Source of the DNA: Lewinellaceae bacterium
Lineage (GTDB): Bacteria; Bacteroidota; Bacteroidia; Chitinophagales; Saprospiraceae
Direction: 5' to 3'
Assembly: GCA_016708875.1 (NCBI GenBank)
Contig: JADJFA010000032.1
Span: 1-32,880 of the forward strand
Length of the DNA stretch: 32,880 nucleotides
The translations under genes and the position numbers were made by a program. Below the pieces are notes generated by a model. That model was not told where the DNA came from and made no database searches. It worked only from the letters and a program-made list of their open reading frames with translations. Position 1 is the stretch's first letter, and each line of letters opens with the position of its first letter. Of the stretch, positions 1 to 9,530 are shown piece by piece.

Positions 1-78
1 AAAAGCGGGCAGCCAACCATCATGATCTATTATCCCAACGGTCAAACTGCCTCGCAAGCGGTGGATGAAAATGATTAA
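1..78 (+). CDS. C-terminal end of an unidentified protein (partial)
   Basis: The reading frame is open from base 1 and ends at a TAA at 76-78, giving 25 residues that finish with TASQAVDEND. The gene begins outside the window, so no domain can be named. Its stop overlaps the stop of the convergent Fn3 gene on the other strand (75-77), which is what two tightly convergent genes look like and is the main support for it being real. I do not recognise the family. Confidence 0.4.
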   Translation, partial: KSGQPTIMIYYPNGQTASQAVDEND

Positions 79-1371
79 TGACTGACGATTAATTTGATAG
101 TTCGATTTGACTCCGTCTTGCGTTTGAAGCAATAAAGACCGTTAGGCAAATTCTGGAGGCCTCAAAATGCGCCTTCCCAAGTACCCGTTGTCCTTGAATA
201 AGTTGCGCCTGACTATCCGACCAGTAAGATCGTACAAGCGAAAAATGGCAGCTTTCAGCACTCAGGTTTTGTAAGCGAACAGTGCACTGTTTTTGCCCGG
301 GTTTGGCCAAACTTGCAGATCAAGGTTCCTTGATGTGCCACTGACTGGCCCTCTTCCCGGCTTGTTACCGGGCTATTCAGATTGCTGCCCCTGTTGTTAT
401 AAGAGAGGAAGCCGTTTTGAACTTACGCCAGTCCGTCCAGTCGCCAGACCACCGCCAGCGCAATTTGAACGGAACCTTGAATTTGTACTGCGTCGTGCCT
501 AAGCAAGCCCGTGAACAAAAACGAGTTCGTGGTTACCATTTTGGGTGATTTGCCACGGAGCGCCGCCTGTTTGCGCTCAATTTCATGGAAGTAAGAGGCG
601 GCAGCCGGCACGGCAGTCCAAGTCAGCAAGGCGGTATTGGGCCGTGATATTGGAAACCTGTGTGACTGTCTGGAGTGTTGCAATCCCATTTCCTCCACCT
701 GTTCCACCACCTACATTGCTGTTGAAAAACAACCAACCCGACCAGTCGCTTTGACCACCTGTACAGTGCACGGATTTTGATTTGTGCCAAAACATTGCTT
801 GCAGACCCACTAACGTGTAAATGAATCTTGCACTGGCAATTCCAAAATGGAAAGTACTTGGCCCGTTTTGTTCGTCTTCCACTTCGATGTAGTACTGCAC
901 TGCTCCGCTCACTTTGTTCCAGGAAAGTGTGGCCGAAATGCCCGTTACATTGGCGGAAAGTAGCGTTGAAGCGCAGTGCCCGGAGCCGCCCGCGCCGCCA
1001 TTACCCGCCGTGAAAAACACCCAGTCCGACCAGTCGCTTTTATCGCTGCCACAACGGGTGCGCACTTTGAATTTGTAAAGCACCCGTTTGTCAGGCCCGT
1101 GACGGCGTAAGAGGTACCGTTCACGTTGGCCTCGATAGTGAAAAGTACTGGGGTTGGTCTGTTCATCCTCCACTTGGCATGGTATACTTCGTTGCACCGC
1201 TTACGGCATCCCAGGAGAGTGTGGCGGAGGCCCCGGTCAGGTTGCCTAAGTCAGTCCGCTGGGGATTTCACAAGCGAGGCAAAGAGCGGCTTTGGCGTAA
1301 GGATTAAAATCTGTGTTGGCATACAAACTGCTGAATGCCAGGAAAATAGCGAAGAAAAGTTTCGTTCTCAT
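75..1371 (-). pseudogene. Secreted fibronectin type III repeat protein with T9SS sorting domain, several frameshifts
   Basis: Probable cell-surface or secreted protein. The start at 1371 is chosen because it opens a clear signal peptide (MRTKLFFAIFLAFSSLYA). About three Fn3 modules follow, recognisable by repeats such as GISATLSWNKVSGAVQYYIEV and by paired tryptophans (SDWSDWVFF, SDWSGWLFF). The end is a T9SS type A sorting domain: the pieces LQVWPNPGKN, LYDLTGR and LPNGLYCFKRKT lie in different frames, and the last runs to a stop at 75-77. At least four or five frame changes are needed to join the pieces, yet residues on both sides keep the Fn3 pattern. That fits sequencing indels or very recent decay better than an old pseudogene. 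Function beyond surface display cannot be read from the sequence. Confidence 0.75.
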
Positions 1372-1439
1372 AACGAGATAAATTTTAAGTTTGACGAAAA
1401 AGATGGAGCAAATCTGTTTCCGGCCGGGATGTTGTTTGC

Positions 1440-1616
1440 ATGGCTCAAAAGTGTGCTCGGCCAATTGCGGCACACAAATTTTGTCGTCTGAGCGAGCAGC
1501 AAAAGGTGCTCAAAAAGGAAAATGAGGTGCTGACCCAAATATTAGTACAGCAAAAAAACTTTAGTCATCCCTGCGAATCAGGGGTAAAACGGATCAACAA
1601 AAAAAAGACGCCGTAG
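1440..1616 (+). CDS. Small ORF, 58 residues, possible coiled coil
   Basis: An ATG at 1440 opens a 58-codon frame ending at TAG 1614-1616. The middle, LSEQQKVLKKENEVLTQ, is rich in Glu, Lys, Gln and Leu with heptad-like spacing and could form a short coiled coil. The end is basic (RINKKKTP). The last 15 codons lie inside the left arm of the palindromic element at 1572-1785, so the C-terminus is repeat sequence. It could be a truncated gene tail or chance. I do not recognise it. Confidence 0.25.
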   Translation: MAQKCARPIAAHKFCRLSEQQKVLKKENEVLTQILVQQKNFSHPCESGVKRINKKKTP

Positions 1617-1785
1617 TGATCCTGTCATCGGGACTTGGAGAAACCGACCGTGAAAATTGATCAGAACTGCGTAGCGGTGACACGGTGCCAGCTACGCGGC
1701 TCTGAACCAGATGTGAATATGTTTTCTATAAACCTGATAGCCGACCACATGCGGCTTTTAACACCGTTTCTACCCCTGATTCGCA
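1572..1785. repeat. 214-bp imperfect palindromic element (MITE-like)
   Basis: The outer arms TGCGAATCAGGGGTAAAACG (from 1572) and its inverted partner ending at 1785 match over about 21 of 22 bases. The similarity continues inwards: the left half aligns with the reverse complement of the right half over most of its length. In the centre a stem of GCGTAGC (about 1672) and GCTACGC (about 1694), flanked by TCAGA and TCTGA, closes the structure. This resembles a non-autonomous insertion element or a long hairpin repeat. No clear target duplication was found and no transposase is inside. Confidence 0.6.
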
Positions 1786-1880
1786 TAATCTATGTTGGAA
1801 AACACTTCAACAAATACGTACAACTCATACGCCGTAACGTGCATCTTCTCCCAACCCGGACAAAAACACGTGCCAAAAAA

Positions 1881-2363
1881 ATGAATCTGTTAGCATCTCG
1901 CCCGAGCTCCACCTTGTTTGTTTTCTTCGGTTTGCTAATAAGTACCTCCTATTCCTGCAAGTACCAAGTGGCGGTTTCGCCCCCTTGGAAAAATGAAAAA
2001 AGTGTTCAAAAACAGGAACTCCTGTTCGTCAAGACAGACTTATTGAACCAGATTGAAAGTGCAAAAGCCGCGGGGAAGCCTGTATTTCTGGATTTTTACA
2101 CCGATTGGTGCGGTCCTTGCCGTGATGGATCGTGATGTGTTTACAAACGGAGACCTTGCTGCCTTTTTTTCAACGAGCGCTTTAAATTTGAAAATCAATG
2201 CCGAAAAAGGCGAAGGCGTGGCCTTGGCCAAACACCTCGGCATCAGCGGGCTACCCTATCCCTGTTGTTTTTGATGCACAGCGTTTGGAAACAAAGCGTA
2301 GTGGGCATTGCCACCGCTTCCAAACTAATGAAAATGGGGAAAGAAGTCAGGCACTCGAAATAG
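1881..2363 (+). pseudogene. Thioredoxin-fold lipoprotein, frameshifted
   Basis: Predicted periplasmic thiol-disulfide protein anchored as a lipoprotein. ATG 1881 starts a signal sequence ending in a lipobox-like TSYSC. The thioredoxin active site follows as DFYTDWCGPC, the CxxC motif of the fold, after GKPVFL. Then the frame changes: VMDRDVFTNGDLAAFF, INAEKGEGVALAKHLGISGLP and VVGIATASKLMKMGKEVR are consecutive thioredoxin-like segments in different frames. The last runs to TAG 2361-2363. At least three indels are needed, two of them compensating around 2165-2190 near a run of seven T. The order and spacing of segments are normal for the family, so the gene may be intact in the organism. It is convergent with the next gene, 20 bp apart. 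An upstream ATG (1635) in the same frame lies inside the palindromic element and was rejected. Confidence 0.75.
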
Positions 2364-2382
2364 GAATCAGGTTTTGCCCAGC

Positions 2383-3231
2383 TTACCGCAACTCCAATTC
2401 CACCAAAACAGGAAGGTGATCAGAAGGGTATCGCAGGTCTTTGGAATCGCTCAAAACGGCATATTTTTTCACAGAAACCCCGGCGGATTTGGAGACAAAA
2501 ATATAGTCAATCGCTTTCTGGTCACCGGCTCCTCGAATTTGAAGCCGTTGAAGCTTCGCCACTTGGCCCAAAGGCGGTATTTCAGAAACCTTTGCGCGTG
2601 TTTTTCATTTCTTTTCGCCGGGTGATGATGACAGAACCAGGCTCCGAGTCTCAGGTCGCCCATGAAGATGACCGAGTTTTCCGGTATTCAAAACTCTATC
2701 TTCTTCAAAATCAGGTTAATACTGTTTTGTCGGGCCGTTTCGCCAACATGGTCGAGGTGCGTGTTGAAAACCCAAAATTGACGTTTTGATCGTTTGTCCT
2801 TCAGCAAAACCGCCGTGCAAACCCGCAGACAGGCGGCATCCCAGCCCATTGAAACGGAGTCGGGAGTGGGCGAAAGCCAAAAAGTATGGCTTTGCTTGAG
2901 CAGGTATTTCGATTTGTCGAAGAAAATATGCGTGGACTCGCCTTTCCCGCCCGCTTCCCTGCCAAGACCTGCGCTGTTGTAATCCGGGAAGTAGTTTTGC
3001 AAAATCCAATTTGTTGCGGCAGTCCTTCCTGGCGCCGAAGATATCGGGTTCGTAAAATTTGATTTTGGGCGGCCAGAAATCCCGGCGTTGTGGCCAGGCG
3101 TGTTCGCCGTCGGAGGCTACGTCGTCGAGGCGAATGTTGTAGGTCATTATTTTGAGCGATTGTGACTTCGCATGGAACGAAGTGAGCACCGCCAGCATGG
3201 CCCACACCCAAGTGCTTTTCCAATATATCAT
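2383..3231 (-). pseudogene. Endonuclease/exonuclease/phosphatase family protein, frameshifted
   Basis: A predicted secreted or periplasmic metal-dependent phosphoesterase of the EEP superfamily. The N-terminus at 3231 is a signal peptide ending AKSQ, followed by the family opening SLKIMTYNIRLDDVASDG and AWPQRRDF. Further on, in another frame, come FWVFNTHLDHVGETAR, which contains the catalytic-type HLDH motif, and near the end RYPSDHLPVLVELELR, with the conserved SDH(L/F)PV motif and the stop at 2383-2385. AIDYIFVSK fits the strand before the last motif. Three or more frameshifts separate these blocks. All key motifs are present in the right order over about 280 codons, the normal size for Bacteroidota members, so the breaks may be sequencing errors. 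The substrate (nucleic acid, lipid or inositol phosphate) cannot be told. Confidence 0.8.
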
Positions 3232-3317
3232 TCCCAGAATTTTCAGGAAAGGTTCAGAACAACTTCTAAAATTTCGGGTTGGCGAATGATTTTTCAGCCT
3301 TATGGGTCGTATCCATT

Positions 3318-3416
3318 CAATCGTCTCAATCGTACCAATCCCGTCAATCGTATCAATCCCATCAATCGTTTCAATCGTATCAATCCCATCAATCGTGTCA
3401 ATCCTATTAATCCCCC
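3318..3416. repeat. 9-bp tandem repeat array, 11 units
   Basis: Eleven adjoining 9-base units share the frame CAATCnnnn: most are CAATCGTAT-like or CAATCCCAT-like, alternating irregularly, and the last begins TAATC. The array lies between the start of the EEP gene and the end of yjdM. The unit length is a multiple of three, so the plus strand happens to be open and would read as Asn-rich repeats (NRINPINR). That ORF has no other support. Short period without spacers rules out a CRISPR. It may affect transcript ends or be neutral. Confidence 0.85.
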
Positions 3417-3464
3417 CTACGCTTTCCGCACAACTCCGACTTCAGGCCCATAGCACCGAACCCT

Positions 3465-3758
3465 TCACTTGCAATCAATATTGTGATCGCCGTCCGTAAG
3501 GCGGATGTTTTTCACCTTGGTTCCGGCTTTCACGGGTCTGGGCATGCCTTTTACCGGCAAGTCCTTGATGACGATGACGCTGTCGCCGTTTTGCAACCGT
3601 TACCGTTCACATCCAGCACTTTGGGCGCAGCATCTTCTGCCGCTTCCGGCACTTCATCCGGGTTCCATTCGTGAAAGCATTCAGAACAAACCATGAGGCC
3701 ATCACTGGGAGAGCCTGTATTCGCAGTGGCATTTGGGGCAGGGCAGGGAATCTGACAT
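3465..3758 (-). pseudogene. yjdM: YjdM/PhnA-family zinc-ribbon protein, frameshifted
   Basis: A small protein of the PhnA/YjdM family. The start at 3758 gives MSDSLPCPKCHCEY, the first CPxC knuckle of the N-terminal zinc ribbon. In a second frame GLMVCSECFHEWNPDE gives the second CxxC knuckle. DVNGNG, then in a third frame LQNGDSVIVIKDLPVKG and KAGTKVKNIRLTDGDHNI form the C-terminal SH3-like domain, ending at 3465-3467. Two indels, near 3715 and 3595, break the frame, but the whole family length of about 97 residues is present and nearly every conserved block is visible. The family was named for a phosphonate locus but has no established role in phosphonate breakdown; nothing nearby suggests one. 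Confidence 0.85.
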
Positions 3759-3848
3759 AAAGCGGATATTTTATTGGAAAGCAAGGCGAGGGCCTTATTT
3801 TGTTGCGATAGACGGAAGGGAGAACTGGGTTTCGAATTTGATTTGCCG

Positions 3849-3856
3849 CAAAGGTA
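3849..3856 (-). promoter_or_regulatory. Candidate -7 box for yjdM
   Basis: On the minus strand the sequence reads TACCTTTG, an exact match to the Bacteroidota -7 consensus TAnnTTTG, about 90 bases before the yjdM start. No well-spaced -33 TTG was found, so this is tentative. Confidence 0.35.
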
Positions 3857-3948
3857 ATCTCTTTAAACATGCCAGCACCCTGGACAAATTTGATTTCAAT
3901 CAACCGTTTGTGTGATGCGAGTCACCCCGCTTCCATAAAGAGCAGGCT

Positions 3949-3956
3949 TACCTTTG
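3949..3956 (+). promoter_or_regulatory. Candidate -7 box for the Fn3 gene at 4016
   Basis: TACCTTTG matches the Bacteroidota -7 consensus exactly and lies 59 bases before the ATG at 4016, a normal leader length. A -33 element is not obvious. Confidence 0.4.
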
Positions 3957-4015
3957 GTTGGTTCGCAACAAGATTTTGAAAACGCTCTCATACAGTAAAG
4001 ACTAAGTTTTTTCCC

Positions 4016-4620
4016 ATGAAGAAAATCGCTTTTCTATGCTCATTTTTCCTTTTCCAGTGCTGGTGTCTCGCCCAATTCCCAGTGCCTGAGGCGTTTGCAA
4101 TTACGGTAAACCACATTCTGGGAGAGATCAATGGGACTGGTGCGACGAGCATATCATTCAGGGGCCTGCCTATTGCAATTTATCGTTTGGGAGGCGCCCG
4201 ATACCGCCAATACCCCCGCTACACTGACGGGCTATAGAATTTATAAAGATAGCGTGTTGTTTCTTTCAACAGACCAAACCATGTCAGATACGGCAGGGGG
4301 TTATATGGCCAGTTTTTTATGTAACTGCCATCTATGCAGACCCTCCTGGAGAATCAGAGCCTTCCAATATAGTAACCATTAGCGACTTGCCTTTGCAACC
4401 GGCGAGGCTGAAAACGCCGGATTATCGGGATGGGCTTGATCTTTCCAACCAAACGCTGTTTATCCGGGGCGTTGAGTATGTCCAGCACCTGCGGGTGTAT
4501 GATATGCGAGGCACGCAGGTCGTTTTTTAGCGCCGGTTTCGGGGGCTAGCCAGCGGTTGGAGTGGGATTGGCCCGGGATTGCATGTGGTGGTGGTGAGGA
4601 TAGGTATGGGGACCTTATAG
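4016..4620 (+). pseudogene. Small secreted Fn3-like protein with C-terminal sorting-domain remnant, frameshifted
   Basis: ATG 4016 opens a signal peptide (MKKIAFLCSFFLFQCWCLAQ). In the next frame WEAPDTANTPATLTGYRIYK begins one Fn3 domain, continued in a third frame by FYVTAIYADPPGESEPSN. The tail has the layout of a T9SS-type C-terminal domain: RVYDMRGTQVVF, then LEWDWPG and GLHVVVVRIG, ending with TAG 4618-4620. About 200 codons in total, with at least four frame changes, including one at a run of six T at 4523-4528. The gene faces away from yjdM. It is probably an exported binding protein; its ligand is unknown. Confidence 0.65.
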
Positions 4621-4691
4621 TCGGTTGATTGTGATGGGGTTGCGGTAGATACTGAACCCCTCTGGATTGGGGGGCAGCAGCATAAGCAGCA

Positions 4692-4910
4692 CCATATTTC
4701 TCCGTCATTCATGATCGAAGTACTCACCGGAACCGATCGTCCCCGCAAGTACTAGAACGACCTGAAAAGCAACTTCACATGGAGGGAAGTCAGTTGTCCG
4801 AAAAATCGGACAGTTGAAAACCTTCCCAAAGATGGCAAAATGCACGAGATCGAAAAACCTCCGCCGTATCCTCGGGCTTAATCAGGTACGCCAAACTCCT
4901 CTCCTTCTAA
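4692..4910 (+). pseudogene. Fragment of a BRO-N (antirepressor/DinD-like) protein
   Basis: Short blocks match the N-terminal BRO domain of phage antirepressors and DinD/RhuM-like proteins: PYFSVIHD, then VLTGTDRPRKY-stop-NDLK (the family has RKYWNDLK), then, after adding one A to the run at 4801-4805, QLSEKIGQLK, then DGKMHEIE. Only about 70 codons remain; the C-terminal part of the domain and any second domain are absent before the neighbouring T9SS gene. The TAG in place of Trp is a base substitution, so at least one lesion is not a homopolymer miscall. It looks like the remnant of a phage-derived or horizontally moved gene. Confidence 0.55.
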
Positions 4911-4950
4911 CCAATTACACCGCCATCAGCTTCTGTCCAGCACTGTGTTC

Positions 4951-6581
4951 CTATTCCTGCTTCCTGAATTTACCAGAAAAGACCTTGCCCGAAGGCGTTG
5001 TGGCGGTCAGGTAGGTAGCCATTGGGTAGTGCGGAAATGTCCGCACTCCCACCGTTGGAAATGGTTTGATGGCTGAGTTGACGGGCCAGGAGGTCAGTGA
5101 TGCGAAGGGTTAGGGCTGGTTCTTCCGAGGCAAGTTGAAGGGTAATGCTGTGGGAGGCTGATTGGGATAGATTTCTAAGCTGGAGCCGATTGGGTAGCGA
5201 TATCTTCCGTGCCCACGGATCGGGGGAGAGTTTGACGACCCAGAAATCGCTCTCACCCTGATTCCCGGAGCCAGACACATCCCCGTTTGTTGACCAGGTA
5301 AAACCTCCAAGTATGTAGCCGCCATCATTCGTTTGCCAAACGGAACGGCCGCCCTCTGCCATGTTCCCTCCAAGTGTTTTTTGCCAAACAATTTCACCAC
5401 TTTCGTTCAACTTGAGCACCCAAATATCCTGCCCACCATCATTGTTCAATAAATCGCCATCCACAGATTGGGTTTCTCCAACCAAAATGAAGCCGCCATC
5501 ACTGGTCAATTGTATTTCAAAGGCTTGATCAATGCTGCTCCCCCCATACACCTTGTCCCAGATCACTACTCCAGCACTGCTCAATTTGACCAACCAATAA
5601 TCAAAAAAACCATGGTGCCCCAGAATGTTGGAGCCAACATAACCTGCCACTATAAAATTTCCATCGCTCAACTGACGGATAGACGTGGCAACATCTAATC
5701 CTATCCCACCGAGTGATTTCTCCCACTCAATCGAACCGTTTCCGTCCAGTTTTACAATCCAAAAATCCGGATTACCGTAGTTGACCGAGACGTCACCGTC
5801 GTTGGAATCCGATTCGCCTGCCATAATATAGCCCCCATCCATAGTTTGAATGATACACCGCAATATCGGTACTGCTCCCACCAAAGATTTTTGCCATTGT
5901 ATGGCCCCAGTTTCGCTCAATTTAACAACCCAGGCATCATCAAAACCATGATTACCTGGGAAACATTACCATCATTTGACCCAGAGCAGCTTGCAACGAT
6001 ATAACCATTATCACTGGTTTGTTTGACGTAGAACGCTTCATCAGCACCACTTCCGCCGAGTGTTTTTTGCCATTGAATCCCCCCCGCCCCATTCAGTTTT
6101 ACCACCCAACAATCTCTGTCCCCATGATTGCCAGAAACATGTCCATTGTTTGACATTGCCAATCCGGCCATGATATAGCCACCATCATTGGTTTGTTTGA
6201 GCGAGAACGGCCATTCGTTGTTGCTGCCACCATATGCCTTTTTCCATTGATAGCACCGCTTTCGGTCAGTTTCACAACCCAGAAATCAACACCACCATGG
6301 TTGCCGGTAACATCCCCGTTATTCGATAAGGTCACGCTAATGGTGACAAAGCCACCATCTGTGGTTTGTTGAATGGAATAAAGTTCCTCGAATGCTGATC
6401 CGCCATAGGTCTTTGCCATTGGATGGTCGGTTGAGCATAGAGGGGCCCCATAAACATTAGTATAAAGCAAGAAGAAGGCAATGCTTGCACTCGCTTTTAA
6501 TAGAATTATTGCCGCTGCGAAGCCCTTAATATGAACGATATGTGCCAAAGTTGAGGCAGGGAAAAGGAAGAAGTTTTTCAT
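4951..6581 (-). pseudogene. Seven-repeat propeller-like T9SS protein (copy A), frameshifted
   Basis: Large secreted protein made of seven units of about 52 residues. Each unit reads roughly: LGG, then an acidic stretch, then S-IQQTxDGGYIVAG, then SNDGDVSxNHG, then DxWVVKL, then G-IQWQK. Seven such units suggest a seven-bladed beta-propeller (inference). The end is a T9SS sorting domain with LTLRITDLLARQLSHQ and LPNGYL; after a frame change the protein finishes SGKVFSGKFRKQE at 4951-4953. The signal peptide is also split, with LMFMGPLYAQPTIQWQ in a second frame. Frame changes occur near 6425, 6240, 5950 and 5000. The main intact stretch is 4970-5920. Copy B lies directly upstream on the same strand and its sorting domain is nearly identical in DNA, so the pair arose by tandem duplication. 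Confidence 0.75.
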
Positions 6582-6596
6582 ACAGAATAGAACCGT

Positions 6597-6636
6597 TCAA
6601 AAAAAAAGCCACAACCCAATACTCAAAGTTGTGGCT
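6597..6636 (-). terminator. Rho-independent terminator of propeller gene B
   Basis: Read on the minus strand, AGCCACAAC and GTTGTGGCT form a perfect 9-bp stem with a 12-base loop, followed by about nine T. It lies 42 bases after the stop of copy B and just before the start of copy A, so the two paralogues are probably transcribed separately. Confidence 0.85.
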
Positions 6637-6677
6637 AAAAGCGTGTTTCAAAGGTAAAATTGTAACCCGGATTTGGC

Positions 6678-8217
6678 TTAATCCTGCTTCCTGAATTTCC
6701 CGGAAAAGACTTTGCCTGAGGGCGTAGTGGCGGTCAGGAGGTAGAGGCCATTGGGCAGGGTCGAAATGTCTGCGCTGCCACCGTTGGAAATGGTTTGGTG
6801 TCTGAGTTGGCGGCCAAGGAGGTCGGTGATGTTGAGGGTTAGGGTTCTTCCGGAGACAAGTTGGAGGGTAATGCGTGCGAAGCGGATTGGGATAGATTTC
6901 TACATTGGAGGATTGCGTTAGGAAATCTTCTGTGCCCACGGATTCGGGGAGAGCTTGACGACCCAGAAGTCTCTTCCACCGTGATTTCCGGAAGCATCGC
7001 CGTCGTTTGAATAGGTTTCTCCCGCGATAATATAGCCTCCATCAGTAGTCTGTAAAATTGAGTTAACCCATTCAGCACCCGTGCCGCCGAGTGTTTTTGC
7101 CACAACAATTCCCCGTGCTGTCCAGTTTTACGGCCCAAACATCTTGTCCATGGTTAACAAGAACGTCCCCATCCATCGAGCGGGTAATACCCACTACAGC
7201 ATATCCGTCATCCACTGTTTGACAAATGGAGCGCCCCCAATCTTCGTCACTTCCACCAAGCGTCTTTTGCCATTCAAGCACTCCTGATGCACTCAATTTG
7301 ACAACCCAATAATCATAATAGCCCTGCCAGCCAGTTATATCACCATCGAGCGATCCGGCATAGCCGACCATGGCATAGCCTTCATCGCTGGTCTGCACAA
7401 CGCCCCAGCCCCTGTCGGAACCTATACCCCCTAAGGCCCGCTGCCATTCCAGATCACCGTTGCTGTCCAATTTCACCACCCAACAATCATCGTTCCCGTG
7501 GTGACCTTCTACATCTCCATCACTTGAATTCGTTTCGCCTGCGAAAATATAGCCGCCATCTTTAGTAAGTTGGATACTGAAGGCCCTGTCAGCTCCATTA
7601 ATTCCGCCGTAGGATTTGTCCCACTCAATCTCGCCCACACTGTCCAATTTTACGAGCCAAACATCGGAATAACCAATGTTCTGAGTTATATCGCCATCCG
7701 TTGATGAGGAATAACCAGCTACGATATAGCTCCCATTTGTTGTTTGTCGGACGGAATAGGCATAATCTGGGTTACTTCCTCCCAATGTTTTCTGCCACTC
7801 CATTTGACCAAGATAATTCAATTTGACCACCCAATAATCCCAATCACCGTGGTTGTTCGACACATCGCCATTGTTCGAAAAGGTTTGTCCCGCCACGATG
7901 TACCCCCCGTCAATTGTTTGGGAAACTGAATTTGCAGTTTCCGTTGAACTGCCACCCAATGTCCTCTGCCACTGGATATCGCCAATGGCATTTATTTTGA
8001 CCACCCACCAATCGCCTCCACCATGGTTACCGGACACATCGCCGTTGTTAGAGGTTGTAAAGCCTACCACGATAAATCCTCCGTCGTTGGTTTGTTGGAT
8101 GTCTTGGGCTGTTTCAGACTCGGTGCCGCCGAGGCATTGCTGCCATTGGATGGAGGGTTGGGCGGAAAGTCTGAATGAAGATAGGAGAAGCGCAAAAATT
8201 ATTAACCTTTTTTTCAT
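6678..8217 (-). pseudogene. Seven-repeat propeller-like T9SS protein (copy B), frameshifted near the end
   Basis: Paralogue of copy A. The start at 8217 gives a good signal peptide (MKKRLIIFALLLSSFRLSAQ), better than the in-frame ATG at 8259. Six repeats are intact in one frame (7109-8217), each with the core TxDGGYIVAG, GDVSxNHG and DYWVVKL. A seventh follows in a second frame (GAEWVNSILQTTDGGYIIAG). The T9SS sorting domain is split over two more frames: LTLNITDLLGRQL, then LPNGLYLLTATTPSGK, finishing FRKQD at 6678-6680. Frame changes are near 7100, 6930 and 6845. The acidic GDVS loops could bind calcium, but that is a guess. A terminator follows. Confidence 0.8.
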
Positions 8218-8271
8218 ACCATGATTGTTTGTTCCGAGGATGTATAAGCCGAAAGACACCTTATTGAAAGG

Positions 8272-9424
8272 TCAGATTTTAATAACCTTCACTATCTGGA
8301 TATCGTTTTCACTATCAATTCGAAGGATGTAAGGGCCTGCTGGCAGCTTGTTCGTTGGTATGGATGGAATGTTCGGACCAGACCCAAACTGATGCCTCAA
8401 TACGATCTGCCCTGTCATGTTTATTAACCAGACATTGATTACATTCTGCAAAGAGGTACTTTCGAGCGGAGCAATATTTAGGCTTTCATTGATTGGGTTT
8501 TCACCAACAAACTTCTCATTTTTAAAATAGAGTTCGTCATTTCGATCCATCGTTAAATTGGGACGCATTCCATTTGCTGATTGGGCAGTATGAACAGTAA
8601 ATGAATATTCATTTGACCAAGGCACATCATCAACCTTACAGATTTTAACTGTCTTTGGTTGGAATATGGGTTATAGGTTAATCTTAACATCCCAATAGTA
8701 ACTGGCAATGCACCATCAACCCGTTTAATCAGAAACTCCGATACATTTAGTTCGATTATACTTGGTTTCGGTGGGTTTTGGGGGTAATCTCCCCCTAGAT
8801 TAGTTGCAACAATATGCGGCCCGTAACTGACACGCTTAATCAATGGTACACCATTCTCTCCTACTGCAAATTCAAAGAAATTCTCGACTGCTCCAAGGTT
8901 TTGACCTGCTGCAATCCTAAACCCTACCCAATTGTAATTCTCGTATTGGATGGATGGACAAAGAGGAGGAGACGAAGGTTAATAGGTGTCCGCCCATTTA
9001 GTACCAAGTCCAAGATCAATCCTGACGGTGGGCCTGTGAACGCCTGTACATCACTTGGGTCTCCATTCGCACATTTGGTCGATATTGCAAATCGATATTT
9101 TGATCCATACAGCAAATTGTTTACGGTGAATGAATCTCCTGGAATAGTGGGAAAGGTATCAATTGGCAACCATGAGACACCGTCAGATTCAAGTTTCAAG
9201 ACAACCAAGGTGTGCGTGGCTCCTATCCAAACAGGTTGCCAAGCCAAAGAAACAAAGTGAGCTCCAGCGGCAGTCATGCGGAAGCTATCGGGCGGAGGAG
9301 CATGGCATTCTTCTGCATTTAGAGGTAATTTTTCAGGCAGAAAAGTGCTATTCAGCGCAAAAAGGTTCGTAAGGTCACCAAAATGGATACAAAAGAGGAG
9401 AGAGAAAAGGAATTTTTTTGCCAT
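8272..9424 (-). pseudogene. Secreted Fn3-like protein with T9SS sorting domain, frameshifted
   Basis: The start at 9424 opens a signal peptide (MAKKFLFSLLFCIHFG). An Fn3-like domain follows (SLAWQPVWIGATHTL, FTVNNLLYGSKYRFAIS), then, after a frame change near 8935, a region with VAVGENGVPLIKRVSYGP-like sequence of unknown type. After a second change near 8640, SVQNVINVW-like sequence is followed by MTGQIVLRHQFG and LPAGPYILRI, a typical T9SS sorting domain, ending at 8272. About 385 codons. It lies 54 bp upstream of copy B on the same strand with no hairpin between them, so they may be co-transcribed. It is divergent from the gene at 9531. Confidence 0.7.
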
Positions 9425-9530
9425 AACCAGAGTGTTTAAAAGTGTTAACCAAGAATAATTCGAAGCAAAGGTCTTTACTTCGGCCTTGGAAAATCAATAA
9501 CACTTTTTCAATAGTGTTCCCCGCACAAAT

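Noticed and set aside
1572..1785. Possible integron attC site
   Set aside because: The outer ends lack the conserved core sites of attC, and there is no integrase or cassette structure nearby.
1635..1880. N-terminal extension of the thioredoxin-like protein from ATG 1635
   Set aside because: The extension is encoded by the palindromic repeat; ATG 1881 gives a proper lipoprotein signal.
3318..3416. Possible CRISPR array
   Set aside because: Units are 9 bp, contiguous and lack unique spacers.
3172..3453. Asn-Pro-Arg-rich ORF over the 9-bp array
   Set aside because: The open frame follows from a repeat whose period is a multiple of three; there is no domain and the first part is antisense to the EEP gene.
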